NCBI GenBank assembly: GCA_937967505.1
Contig: CALCJM010000050.1
Location: forward strand, 1-61,239
From: an uncultured Pirellulaceae bacterium
Lineage (GTDB): Bacteria; Planctomycetota; Planctomycetia; Pirellulales; Pirellulaceae
Direction: 5' to 3'
Length of the DNA stretch: 61,239 nucleotides
Under the pieces are notes generated by a model. It had not been told where the DNA came from. It searched no databases and saw only the letters and a list, made by a program, of their open reading frames with translations. This document shows positions 8,652 through 17,385 of the stretch, in pieces; the first letter of the stretch is position 1, and each line of letters opens with the position of its first letter. Both the position numbers and the translations under genes were made by a program.

Positions 8652-10259
8652 TTATTTTTTGCGGCGCTGTGGCTTGCGTTTTGATTTTTTCTTCGCAGCT
8701 TTGGAATATTTCCCCATCCATTGATGCGTCTCCATCAGTTCGCCACCTTCCAGGCGATCCCAAAGTTCTGGTTCGTTGGCTTTGACCCCCGCGCGAGCCA
8801 ACTCGGCCGCCAAGCCAACCTCCGGCTTGCGGGCTCCCAGATCCTCGAGGCCAAAATCATCGTTGTTTGTCTGCCATTGATTTTCCAATGCACGCATTCT
8901 GGCCAATACGTCTGCATACCCGGGATCGGTTGCCAGGTTGTTCAATTCGTCCGCGTCAGTGTCAAGATCGTACAATTCTTCGACCGGTTTTTTATCCCGA
9001 AAGAAGGTCATTTCAGCATCCGTCAGCTTCCCCTGCTTCTTTAATCGCCGCATCACATGCAGCGCGGGGCGATTGAGTTCTAGGTAAGCCTGATTGGTCG
9101 CCCAAGGTACCTCCGGCATGTGATTTTTGATGTATTTGAAACGGCGGGTGGTCACACTGCGCGAGCATTCGTCAATCTCGTCCCAAATATCCCGTGCCGA
9201 ACGTACGTATTGGCGGTACTGCACGTCCTCCACTCCCATCAATGGCTTTGATGTCATGTAATCCGGAATTTCAGCATTCGCCACCTTCAGAACCGTCGCG
9301 GAGATGTCCGTCGTGCACACCAGATCTTCAACGACCGTCCCCGCTTTGACGCGCCCGGGTGCCCAAATGATCATCGGTACATGAATACCGGGTTCCTGGA
9401 GATAGCCCTTGCCACGCAAGTTACAACGCCCATTATCGGCAATAAAAATGACGACCGTGTTGTCCGCCAACCCCTGATCGCGCAGGTTCTTCATCAGCAG
9501 TCCCACCTCGTTGTCCATATACTCAACCGTGTCCAAATACGCGGCCCAATCATGCCGAATCTCCGGAGTATCCGCGAAATACGGGGGTAACTGAATCTCG
9601 TCCAACGAAACAGGGTGTGCCGAATCTCTTCTCACGTCGTTCCACCAATCGCCACGATGGGTGACCTTCAGTTGGATCTGGCTGAAAAAGGGCTGATCCT
9701 CAGGCGTGAAGTCGGCTCTTTTGTCAAACAATCCAAATGTTGTGACCCCGTCGTATTGGCCCACCGGTTCGTGTTTGAAATTACAGTCCGTTTTCGTTCC
9801 CCCCTTCAGCACCAATGAATGGCCCAACAAACAGGTGTACCCGGCATCTCTCAAATACGATGTAATCGGTTTATAAGGTGCGGCAAGTGGCACATCGCGG
9901 TTACTCCGATGGTGATGTGCGTTGATAATCGTTTGGTGCATCCCAACCATCATTGCAGATCGATTGGGTGAGCAAATCGGATTGGTGCAATACGCCCGAT
10001 TGTACAGCGCTCCCTCTTTGGCCATCTGGTTTAGATTCGGCGTCTTTACGCCCGCCATGCCGTTGCACTGCAAATCCGGGCCCATGTCTTCCGCCATCAA
10101 CCAGATGATATTGGGTTGTTTTGATTCAGTTTGAGCAAAACAAAGAGACGACAGCAGCACCATCGACGCCAGGCAGGCCAGCAGACAGATCGGTTTAGCG
10201 GAACACACCATTTTCAGTACCATCTTGAACACCATCTTGAACACTATCATGAGGACCAT
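8652..10259 (-). CDS. Exported formylglycine-dependent sulfatase
   Basis: An arylsulfatase-type enzyme of up to 535 residues. The catalytic signature CSPNR at about 96-100 fits C-x-P-x-R, whose Cys is converted to formylglycine by a separate maturation enzyme not seen here. Metal and sulfate ligands are suggested by NIIWLMAEDMG at the start of the fold and IFIADNGRCN in the middle. A signal peptide (ICLLACLASMVLLSSLCFAQ) precedes the domain. The C-terminus is Lys/Arg-rich (KKKSKRKPQRRKK). Five in-frame ATGs lie in the first 17 codons because of a 12-bp tandem repeat; the last, at 10211, gives the most ordinary signal peptide. The natural substrate is probably a sulfated polysaccharide. Confidence 0.9.
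   Translation of the reverse strand: MVLMIVFKMVFKMVLKMVCSAKPICLLACLASMVLLSSLCFAQTESKQPNIIWLMAEDMGPDLQCNGMAGVKTPNLNQMAKEGALYNRAYCTNPICSPNRSAMMVGMHQTIINAHHHRSNRDVPLAAPYKPITSYLRDAGYTCLLGHSLVLKGGTKTDCNFKHEPVGQYDGVTTFGLFDKRADFTPEDQPFFSQIQLKVTHRGDWWNDVRRDSAHPVSLDEIQLPPYFADTPEIRHDWAAYLDTVEYMDNEVGLLMKNLRDQGLADNTVVIFIADNGRCNLRGKGYLQEPGIHVPMIIWAPGRVKAGTVVEDLVCTTDISATVLKVANAEIPDYMTSKPLMGVEDVQYRQYVRSARDIWDEIDECSRSVTTRRFKYIKNHMPEVPWATNQAYLELNRPALHVMRRLKKQGKLTDAEMTFFRDKKPVEELYDLDTDADELNNLATDPGYADVLARMRALENQWQTNNDDFGLEDLGARKPEVGLAAELARAGVKANEPELWDRLEGGELMETHQWMGKYSKAAKKKSKRKPQRRKK
10219..10254. repeat. Three tandem 12-bp units at the sulfatase start
   Basis: ACCATCTTGAAC occurs twice, followed by a diverged third unit. 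On the coding strand each unit supplies an ATG in frame, giving the repeated MVFK/MVLK tetrapeptides at the N-terminus. It is a length-variable start region. Confidence 0.8.
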
Positions 10260-10276
10260 TAGCTTTGAAAAAAATC

Positions 10277-10325
10277 CTGTTCAAAAAGAACAGCTGACCT
10301 GACAGGTTTCAGTGGCTGAAACCTG
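10277..10325 (-). terminator. Two hairpins between phoD-like gene and sulfatase
   Basis: CAGGTTTCAG (10303-10312) and CTGAAACCTG (10316-10325) make a perfect 10-bp stem with a 3-base loop. CTGTTC/GAACAG (10277-10293) makes a second 6-bp stem whose loop is T5 on the minus strand. Both lie just past the end of the minus-strand PhoD gene and before the sulfatase. They may terminate PhoD transcription, although there is no classic T-run directly after the strong stem. Confidence 0.4.
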
Positions 10326-10399
10326 CCAACTGCCATCTGTTACAATTACAAAATCACGCATCAGGCAAGTTCGATCGCAAGCAACATCAGTGCCCCGGA

Positions 10400-12250
10400 T
10401 CAGTGATCAACAGAGATCGTTTCGGCGTATGCCAGTTCGCCGGTTCGACCATCATAGTATTGAAAAATCACTTGTGGGTGTGGATACGCGACCAATCGCT
10501 TTTCTCCCAATTTCTTGGGCATGTTAAACACGTTGTTGACTTGGACGACGCAGTAATACGGATATAAACGCTCCAGTCGCTCCAAATCCGGCAGGATGTA
10601 ACTGCTCCAGCGAATATCGCACTCGCGCGGCCCGAACTTGAACTTGCCTGTGGCCGGTCGATCCATTTCATCATTTTTGGGAACGTGATTGACGCTATTG
10701 TGTGGACCGCAGCAAAATTCCCACACATTGTCGGTTACTTTGATCGCGAAACTGTTGTGCAGATCGCCTGTCATGACAAACACTTTTTTGCCAATCTTCT
10801 CCCACTGTTCAATCAGTTCCTCGCGCTCCTCAAAGAATGCCGTCCAAGCTTCTTCCTTGTTTTCCGCCATCTCAAATCCCCCCGCGCCGCTATGAGGCAC
10901 CATAAACGGGACAGTCGAAATAACAAAAAAGAAATCGGCATCACTTTTGCGCATCGAGTCAAGCAGCCATTGGCGCTGCGGTGCCCCCAGCATGGAAATT
11001 CCTTTGCCTTCTCTCCGGGACACGTCATGCATGTCTCTATCGCCGCGCGTATCCAATAAAAAATACTCGCAGTTCGCAACACGAAAACTGGCGTAGGAAC
11101 GACGGCCAATCGAGTAACTGACTTCATCGGTTACCTTCGCCGGCATGTGCAACCGCAGCGTATGGGCATCGACCACCTCGACAATATCGTAGACGAAACT
11201 GTTGGGGTGCCCGCCATCACCATCGAAACGAATGTCATTGACACCGGCCTCTGGCGTCCCCCAGTGGACGTGCAAGTTCAACATTTTGTCCAAAGGAAGT
11301 GCCGTGAAATCAGCCGCTTTATCGACCAACAGGTCGGATCCTTCCTGCATTTTCGCACGTCCGAAATGCACACGCTGGTTGTGCACCGTGGGGTTGGCCC
11401 ACCCCAAATAGTTGAACCACGCATACGTCCCGATATCCCGAAAAACCGTACGTCGATTGCGTTTTCCCGCACTCGCGGCCCCCCAGATATCGTTGACCAA
11501 CTCATGGTCATCAAATGTGAAATACGACGGTACATTGCGATGCCACGCCGACAGATCCGTATTTCGTGACAAATACAGTTTGTAATTTTCCCAAACTCCA
11601 ACCATGGTCGGCATCACCTCCACGTTGCGGGGCAAAGTATCGATGCCCTGAACCAGTCGCCACGCTTCAGCGGGATAGGATCTCAGTTCCTCGTACAACC
11701 AGTCGCCGTTCATGATGTGAAAGTGAACTTTGTCAGCCCAGTCCCGATTCAGATGTTCGTAGGTTGGCGAGTGATGGCCAATCCCGTGCAGCGGGTTCTG
11801 GTTGGCACATGAACCAATCTCAAAACGGAAATTGAACAGTCCGTCAGGATTGTGTTCCGCATTTCGCGATTGATCGGCGCTGGGCAACGTCAAAAAAGTG
11901 CCCTGCAAACCATGCGGACGCTCGTTGACCCAGATCTGATAGTGATACCGTGTGTCAGGGGACAATCCGGTTAAAGTCACGGTGCCTGTGAAATCATCTT
12001 CAACCAACGTTTTGGCAACTTCAGACACCTGATCCATCGGTTTCCCGGAGTGTCCGTATTTGACGACGAATTCACCGGCGTCTGAAGTCCTCCCCCAAAC
12101 TTTCATGGTGGTCGCGGTTGGATTGCCCAGCATCGGCCCTGCGGTCAACCGGATCGGGTCACGCGCGGGATCATCCGCCAAACCGATCTTGCAAATTGTT
12201 AACATCGCGAAAAAAAGAATGACATTGCGGGACGCAGTTTGTATTTTCAT
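10400..12250 (-). CDS. PhoD-like metallophosphatase, exported
   Basis: A 616-residue alkaline phosphatase D-type protein. A signal peptide (FFAMLTICKIGLAD) leads into an Ig-like N-domain with AGPMLGNPTATTMKVWGRT. The metallophosphatase core follows: RFEIGSCANQNP, MNGDWLYEE, TFDDHELVNDIWG and the C-terminal FVMTGDLHNSFA, which holds Asp, Asn and His metal ligands. Family members hydrolyse phosphodiesters outside the cytoplasm using Fe/Ca and assist phosphate scavenging. No Pho-box-like site was recognised upstream. The neighbouring sulfatase suggests a block of exported ester-cleaving enzymes rather than one dedicated pathway. Confidence 0.87.
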   Translation of the reverse strand: MKIQTASRNVILFFAMLTICKIGLADDPARDPIRLTAGPMLGNPTATTMKVWGRTSDAGEFVVKYGHSGKPMDQVSEVAKTLVEDDFTGTVTLTGLSPDTRYHYQIWVNERPHGLQGTFLTLPSADQSRNAEHNPDGLFNFRFEIGSCANQNPLHGIGHHSPTYEHLNRDWADKVHFHIMNGDWLYEELRSYPAEAWRLVQGIDTLPRNVEVMPTMVGVWENYKLYLSRNTDLSAWHRNVPSYFTFDDHELVNDIWGAASAGKRNRRTVFRDIGTYAWFNYLGWANPTVHNQRVHFGRAKMQEGSDLLVDKAADFTALPLDKMLNLHVHWGTPEAGVNDIRFDGDGGHPNSFVYDIVEVVDAHTLRLHMPAKVTDEVSYSIGRRSYASFRVANCEYFLLDTRGDRDMHDVSRREGKGISMLGAPQRQWLLDSMRKSDADFFFVISTVPFMVPHSGAGGFEMAENKEEAWTAFFEEREELIEQWEKIGKKVFVMTGDLHNSFAIKVTDNVWEFCCGPHNSVNHVPKNDEMDRPATGKFKFGPRECDIRWSSYILPDLERLERLYPYYCVVQVNNVFNMPKKLGEKRLVAYPHPQVIFQYYDGRTGELAYAETISVDH

Positions 12251-12895
12251 CAGCTGGTTTGTGCCCGGGGGGGAGGTTGGAGGTTTTAAGTTGCATCAGA
12301 TTTTTAACCGAATCTCCAATTGCTGGCCGCGACAGAAACGATTTATGATCTATCTAAGTGGCTTTGCAAGCAATTTGCAATTGGGTTTCAGTAAACAAAA
12401 CCCGCCAACAGGTCGGACGGTTTTATCACCCGTTGCGGCTGGATTTGGGGCCATGATAGCCGAACAGAAAGAAGATTGCCAGCTTTTTCTGGCGTCAGCG
12501 CTTGCGCGTCATCGGTTTGCGCGATGGCGTGGAGGCTGCACCACGCTTCAACGTGACGCGCGAATACGTTCTGCAGACTCCAAGCATTGGAGTCCGGATA
12601 AAGTGCTCCGGAGGCTCGCTTGTGACCAACCTCCCGGTCATCCACAGCACCTTCGAACGGACCGATGCCCGTCCTGCAATATATTCTTTGACTTCGTGGT
12701 CAGTAAAATCTTGGCAGCATTGAAATTGTTAGGCGACATGCTTCCTTCAGCAAGGCATGTCGAACTGGAACAGGTTTTTTGTTTCCAACTGATCCGGGCG
12801 CTCAAAACAGGGCTGGCGTCAGCACAATTTTCCAATCATCCACAAGCCTGACGACTCAATCGCAATCACTCGCACCGGCAACAAAACCACCGCAA
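12251..12895. other. Intergenic region without a recognisable gene
   Basis: About 650 bases between the PhoD start and repeat copy 2. Several short frames are open on both strands, including a minus-strand stretch around 12500-12730 with a basic C-terminus, but none has a convincing start, domain or ribosome site. I see no RNA gene. It may contain eroded remnants. Confidence 0.4.
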
Positions 12896-13008
12896 AGGCG
12901 GCTGGCAGACCGGCAGACCGGCAGTTAGGAATTTACCATCCGTTGGCGACGCTACCAGCGTCGGAGCGAAGCTGGCGGCATCGCCAACGCTACGCTTCCG
13001 ACTGACAA
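12896..13008 (+). repeat. Dispersed palindromic element, copy 2
   Basis: The left end is AGGCGGCTGGCAG, followed by an extra tandem GACCGGCA that lengthens this copy. Next come the conserved GTTAGGAATTTACC, the inner palindrome CCGTTGGCGACGCTACCAGC with its partner GCTGGCGGCATCGCCAACG, and a degenerate right end. It lies downstream of the minus-strand cyclopropane-synthase operon. Confidence 0.8.
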
Positions 13009-13042
13009 ACGCTCAAAAGGTCAACGATAACACGACATCAGA

Positions 13043-14395
13043 CTACATTTCCGACTGGTTCTTTGCAAACATTACCTGCAAACTGTTGCAGCGGCGTTCT
13101 GCAAAAGCAGCCTCGCAATAGCATAGATAGAAATGCCACAGCCGAATAAACGCGTCGTCGAAACCCAGCGCCTTCACGTCATCCAGTCGCTTCATGAATT
13201 CCACTCGCCAGTGACATAACGTGTCGGCGTAATCTTGGGAAAAATCCTCCAGACCAATCATCCGCATAGTGGTTGCGCGACCGATCGACCGGTTGATCGA
13301 ACTGATCGATGGCAAACAGCCACCGGGGAACACATAAGCCCGGATAAAATCAACGCCTTTACGATAGGCATCGTGGTTTTGTTCGCTGATCGCGATCGCC
13401 TGAATCAGCATCGCTCCATCATCCTTCAACAGAGAATCGCATTTTGTAAAATATGTATCCAAGAATTTGTGGCCCACCGCTTCGATCATCTCTATCGAAA
13501 CCAGTCGATCAAATTTTCCCTCCAATGATCGGTAATCCTGTTGAAGCACAGTTACCTGTTCTTCCAACCCCTTGGCCCGCACGGCCGCCACCGCGTGTCG
13601 GTGTTGCTCTTGTGAGATCGTTGTGGTGGTCACGTGCACACCGTAGTGCTCCGCCATAAAAATTGCCAGAGCGCCCCAGCCAGTCCCGATCTCCACCACT
13701 TGCTGGCCGGGCTTCAGTTGCAACCGTTCGCAAATGTGCCTCATTTTCACCAGCGATGCGGCATGCATCGGGGACTGGGCGTCGGGAAACCGTTCCTCAC
13801 TAACGGATTTATTGAAAATTCCGGCCGAATAATTCAGCGTTGGGTCGAGAAACAGTTTGTAAAACTCGTTGCCCAGATCGTAGTGCTCATGGATATTGCG
13901 GCGACTGCCTTCGACGGTATTTTTACGTCCCATGTGCCTGAACCGGTGGAAAGCTGACCGCATCCGCGACCAGCGTTTTTCCATCGCGCTGACAGAATCC
14001 ATATTGCGGATCATTATCCTGATCAGGTCCGTCAGGTTATCGCAGCCCCAGTCATTGTCGATGTAGCTTTCGGCGGAACCAATTGTGCCGCTGGCAAGTA
14101 ATTTGCGAAAGAACGCCTGATTGGAAACCGTAACGGTCGCCTGCAATCGGTCCTTTGCCGTTTCGCCAAAACTCACCGCACTGGCACTTTCAATCACGTT
14201 GACGCGCCCTCCATCGAGCGACGAAAACTTCTTCAGTACGACATTCCGCGCGAGGGTGTTGATTGACCAGTTACCCGAGGACTGCCGATTTGTTTTTCCG
14301 TGCGAGTCTCCGGATCGACTTTCAACCGGCTCCGGTAGTGGCAGTTCGGTTTGGATATTGAAGGTGGGGCTGCTTGGGTTTGGGAAGTGATTCAT
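13043..14395 (-). CDS. Cyclopropane-fatty-acyl-phospholipid synthase-like methyltransferase
   Basis: A 450-residue SAM-dependent methyltransferase of the CFA synthase family, acting on unsaturated acyl chains of membrane phospholipids. The SAM site EIGTGWG is at 235-241, and HYDLGNEFYKLFLDPTLNYS at 171-190 and IEMIEAVGHKF are diagnostic. The box that reads YSCAYF in E. coli Cfa reads YSAGIF here, so the bicarbonate-binding Cys is missing, as in the branch that travels with DUF1365 and FAD oxidoreductases. Its ATG overlaps the DUF1365 stop as ATGA, pointing to translational coupling. It is last in a four-gene operon. The product may be a cyclopropane or other methyl-modified acyl chain. Confidence 0.88.
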   Translation of the reverse strand: MNHFPNPSSPTFNIQTELPLPEPVESRSGDSHGKTNRQSSGNWSINTLARNVVLKKFSSLDGGRVNVIESASAVSFGETAKDRLQATVTVSNQAFFRKLLASGTIGSAESYIDNDWGCDNLTDLIRIMIRNMDSVSAMEKRWSRMRSAFHRFRHMGRKNTVEGSRRNIHEHYDLGNEFYKLFLDPTLNYSAGIFNKSVSEERFPDAQSPMHAASLVKMRHICERLQLKPGQQVVEIGTGWGALAIFMAEHYGVHVTTTTISQEQHRHAVAAVRAKGLEEQVTVLQQDYRSLEGKFDRLVSIEMIEAVGHKFLDTYFTKCDSLLKDDGAMLIQAIAISEQNHDAYRKGVDFIRAYVFPGGCLPSISSINRSIGRATTMRMIGLEDFSQDYADTLCHWRVEFMKRLDDVKALGFDDAFIRLWHFYLCYCEAAFAERRCNSLQVMFAKNQSEM

Positions 14396-15255
14396 CGGTT
14401 TTGGGGGCTCGGATGGGGAACAAACGGAACGCGTTTAAGATACAACTTGAGGGCTTGGAAATAAATCCCGGCAAACACCTTGACACTGTACAGAGGATAC
14501 TTCACCACAACTTTCGCCAGTTGCAGCGCGTTAAGCGGGCGATTTCGCAACGACAGAGAAACATCGAACACCTTTTGGCCACGTTGGTGATTCTCCATTT
14601 TGATTCCAATCGTCTTGCCCGGATGGTTGAACAGAAATCGGTAATGCATGTCCATTTCCATGAACGGAGAAACATGAAAATTTTTCCGGACACGATCCGC
14701 TACGATGATTTTTTTGCCGGGCTGAACAGGCATTACATAGGTGTGTTGTTCGCCCCATGGCGTATTGTTTACCTCAGCAACGATGGCCACAATCGTCGCA
14801 CCGTCTGAACCGTAACAGTAATAAAAACTGACGGGATTCATCTGGAATCCGCAGTAACGTAACTGAGTCAGCAAACGAATTTTTCCGATCGGGCGGTCAA
14901 TGCCGTTTTGGCTTAACAGATCAATCACGCACTGTTTCAGCGGCCGGTCAGCATGATATGTTTTCAAGTAGTCAGATCGTCGGAAACTGCCATACCGCGT
15001 TTTCCGGGTCGACCATAGCCAGTGTCCGTCAAAAACGGTTTCAATCTCGTCCAGATCCAACAGAAACATAAAGACTGAAAACTTGAATTCGTTGCGGACG
15101 TGCTGCTTCCTGCGATGTCGCACGGTACCTTCGTAGATGTGGCTACCAACGCCATTGATTGGCTCCAGCAGAGGTGGTATCCAATCGCGTGTCCCGGGCG
15201 AGTCTTCCGTCGTCGCGGTGCCGGCGTCAGCGGCTGCTGAAATCGTATCTAACAT
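14392..15255 (-). CDS. DUF1365 family protein
   Basis: A 287-residue protein of the DUF1365 family, which regularly accompanies cyclopropane-synthase-like and FAD-dependent oxidoreductase genes. Typical segments are IYEGTVRHRR near the N-terminus, YCGFQMNPVSFYYCY, EVNNTPWGEQHTYV and HVSPFMEMDMHYRF. The biochemical role is unsettled; involvement in fatty-acid modification is inferred from context. The ATG at 15255 overlaps the end of the preceding gene by seven bases, and the next gene begins inside this stop. The open frame runs further upstream but only as an overlap of the oxidoreductase. Confidence 0.88.
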   Translation of the reverse strand: MLDTISAAADAGTATTEDSPGTRDWIPPLLEPINGVGSHIYEGTVRHRRKQHVRNEFKFSVFMFLLDLDEIETVFDGHWLWSTRKTRYGSFRRSDYLKTYHADRPLKQCVIDLLSQNGIDRPIGKIRLLTQLRYCGFQMNPVSFYYCYGSDGATIVAIVAEVNNTPWGEQHTYVMPVQPGKKIIVADRVRKNFHVSPFMEMDMHYRFLFNHPGKTIGIKMENHQRGQKVFDVSLSLRNRPLNALQLAKVVVKYPLYSVKVFAGIYFQALKLYLKRVPFVPHPSPQNR

Positions 15256-16583
15256 AACACCGGTACCTGCTGCAGTTGGTTGACGACCGCCAAAGCCGAT
15301 TTCACTCCGTCCTCGTGAAAACCGTTCCCCCAGTAGGCACCGCAAAACGAGGTCGAATTGACGTTCAATAACTCGACATGGCGGTCCTGCATGGATTTGC
15401 GTTTGATGTTGAATGTGGGGTGATGGTACTGCCACGAACCGATGATGTTTTCGTCTCGAATGCGATCGCGGTCGTTCAATGTAACGCAAAAGACTTGCTG
15501 GCTGTTGATCGACTGCAAAATATTCATGTTGTAGGTCACGGTCGCCGATTCTGTCGGCGCGAGGGGATTGAAGTAATTCCAACTGGCCCACGCGCGGCGG
15601 GTTCGGGGCAGAACGTCGTGTTGCGTGTGCAGAATAGCCGTATTGGGTTGGTACGGAAACGCCCCAAGGATCTCACGTTCGGTGTCCGTCGCCTCGGCCC
15701 CGAGAATACGCAACGCCTGATCGCTGTGACAGGCAAACACCACATGATCGAAAGACTGAAATTCCGTGTCACCATCGACCAACAGCTCCACTCCATCCAC
15801 CGATCCTTCCACGCGATGCGCGTGGTTCGCGATATTCGTGCTGCCCGACCGGGAGCCAGTGCGACGCCGAATCTTGCTGATCGGGCTGGATGTTTTGATC
15901 CGCTGCACAAACGATGCGGTCAAAGGAGGCAGGTAGCTGCGCGAGCCCCCTTTGATGACGCGCCACTGCGGCCGGTTGGTGATCCCCAACAAACCGTGGT
16001 TTTTGTAGAACTCGCAAATAAACGCAATCGGAAAGTCACGAAAGCTGGCAAAAGAAGCCGACCAAATCGCAGCGCCCATCGGCAGGAAGTACTGGTTGAT
16101 AAACGACTTGGAAAATTGGTGACGCTCGAGAAAACAGCCAACGGTTTCTTCAGATGCCGGGTTCGAGTCATGCTGCGATTCCAACAACTGATTGCCAAGT
16201 TTGTTGAAACGGACCAGATCATAAAGCAGCCGATAGAACCGGGGATTGACTAGGTTCCTGCGTTGGGCGAACAATCCCTGTGGGTCGGCCCCCCGGTACT
16301 CCAACCCGGTTCGTTCGCATTTGACGCTGAAACTCATAATGGTCTCTTGCGACGTGACTTTTAGTTCATCCATTAACTGGATGAAATTTGGGTAGGTCCG
16401 GTCATTGAAGACGATGAATCCCGTATCAACGGCAAATTCACCCTCGTCGGTTTTGACATCGATGGTATTGGTGTGGCCTCCAATTCGCGGTGCCGCCTCG
16501 AACACGGTCACTTCGTGGTCGCGGCTGAGTTTATAAGCGGTGACCAGCCCCGATATCCCCGCTCCAACGATCGCAACTTTCAT
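15249..16583 (-). CDS. FAD-dependent amine-oxidase-like oxidoreductase
   Basis: A 444-residue flavoprotein with an N-terminal dinucleotide-binding motif (GAGISGL at 7-13, acidic residue at the end of strand 2 in VFEAAPRIGGHTNT). It resembles the amine oxidase/phytoene desaturase superfamily. The branch next to DUF1365 and CFA-like genes is predicted to oxidise or desaturate modified acyl chains. Internal features include DTGFIVFNDRTYPNF and a C-terminal CGAYWGNGFHEDG. Its ATG overlaps the stop of the DCC gene by four bases, so the operon appears tightly coupled from its first gene. Substrate and product are inferred only. Confidence 0.87.
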   Translation of the reverse strand: MKVAIVGAGISGLVTAYKLSRDHEVTVFEAAPRIGGHTNTIDVKTDEGEFAVDTGFIVFNDRTYPNFIQLMDELKVTSQETIMSFSVKCERTGLEYRGADPQGLFAQRRNLVNPRFYRLLYDLVRFNKLGNQLLESQHDSNPASEETVGCFLERHQFSKSFINQYFLPMGAAIWSASFASFRDFPIAFICEFYKNHGLLGITNRPQWRVIKGGSRSYLPPLTASFVQRIKTSSPISKIRRRTGSRSGSTNIANHAHRVEGSVDGVELLVDGDTEFQSFDHVVFACHSDQALRILGAEATDTEREILGAFPYQPNTAILHTQHDVLPRTRRAWASWNYFNPLAPTESATVTYNMNILQSINSQQVFCVTLNDRDRIRDENIIGSWQYHHPTFNIKRKSMQDRHVELLNVNSTSFCGAYWGNGFHEDGVKSALAVVNQLQQVPVLC

Positions 16584-17017
16584 TTGTTCTCCGGGAAAGA
16601 TGCCACGGGCAGTTCGCAGCTGCCATTGTTATAACGCCTTAACGCCAAACGGTAGCGGAAGCTGGCGAAAATTCGATAGGCCAAATCCATTGGCCAACGA
16701 ACCATTGCCCAGCGCGTGGGTTTCACCAACATCGCAAATCCCAACCGGCTGTAGATCTCCCGAAAGACTTCGACACCGACCACGACGGTGCCGTCAGCAA
16801 AGCGGCCGTGAATTTCACGCATCAGCTGATCAAGTGTTTTTCCAGTGTCGGTGGGATCAAAATTGGTGGCGGCGATGTCGGTCAGCTTCATGCGCCCCTG
16901 CTTGTCCTTGCGGCGGATCATTTCAATCTCGGCCTTGCACATGGGGCAATGACTGTCGTAGAAAACTTCAAAGGGAGCCGCTGCAAACGTGTTGATCGGG
17001 TCGGTGGGGGACGTCAT
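16580..17017 (-). CDS. DCC family thiol-disulfide oxidoreductase-like protein
   Basis: A 145-residue DUF393 (DCC) protein with the defining FYDSHCPMC motif, with Cys24 and Cys27 in a CxxC arrangement. The second half contains the family's helical segment with RLGFAMLVKPTRWAMVRW and FRYRLAL. Members are thioredoxin-like and often co-occur with lipid-modifying genes. Here it is the first gene of the operon that continues with the FAD oxidoreductase, DUF1365 and the CFA-like enzyme. It may supply reducing power or maintain a redox state, but this is not shown by the sequence. Confidence 0.85.
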   Translation of the reverse strand: MTSPTDPINTFAAAPFEVFYDSHCPMCKAEIEMIRRKDKQGRMKLTDIAATNFDPTDTGKTLDQLMREIHGRFADGTVVVGVEVFREIYSRLGFAMLVKPTRWAMVRWPMDLAYRIFASFRYRLALRRYNNGSCELPVASFPENK

Positions 17018-17385
17018 GTGCGCTCCGGCGAGGTGCCATCCAGCAAAGGGGGATTAATCTGGTTCGATCTATCTCAATTAGCTGACAAAACCGGACATTA
17101 TGTCTTGCCATAACCCAATTTGTGCGTTGAGCTTCATGAAGATCTCATTTGCGTGCGCATTGAAGCTGAAATCCCATGAAAATGGGCAATCTGCGATACA
17201 GACAGGGATTTCCCAATAGTCGGTTACCAAAGCGTCGCTAAACTAGATCCCTCAAAACGCAGCTTGCGCCCCACCCTAACATGGTTCCCTACACCGCGCG
17301 TGGGGGCAGCGTATTGGCACGCCATTGGTGTTGCTGCGTTCGTCATCTGTGCTAACGACATCGCGAGATTTTTACGGATTATTTT
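17018..17385. other. Divergent intergenic region
   Basis: About 370 bases between the DCC-led operon (leftward) and a methyltransferase (rightward). It must contain both promoters, but no strong -35/-10 pair or palindrome stood out. The small frames crossing it look like noise. Confidence 0.4.

Noticed and set aside
12060..12851. Plus-strand 263-residue frame and overlapping minus-strand frames
   Set aside because: The first part is antisense to PhoD and the rest is low-quality sequence without domains; treated as intergenic.
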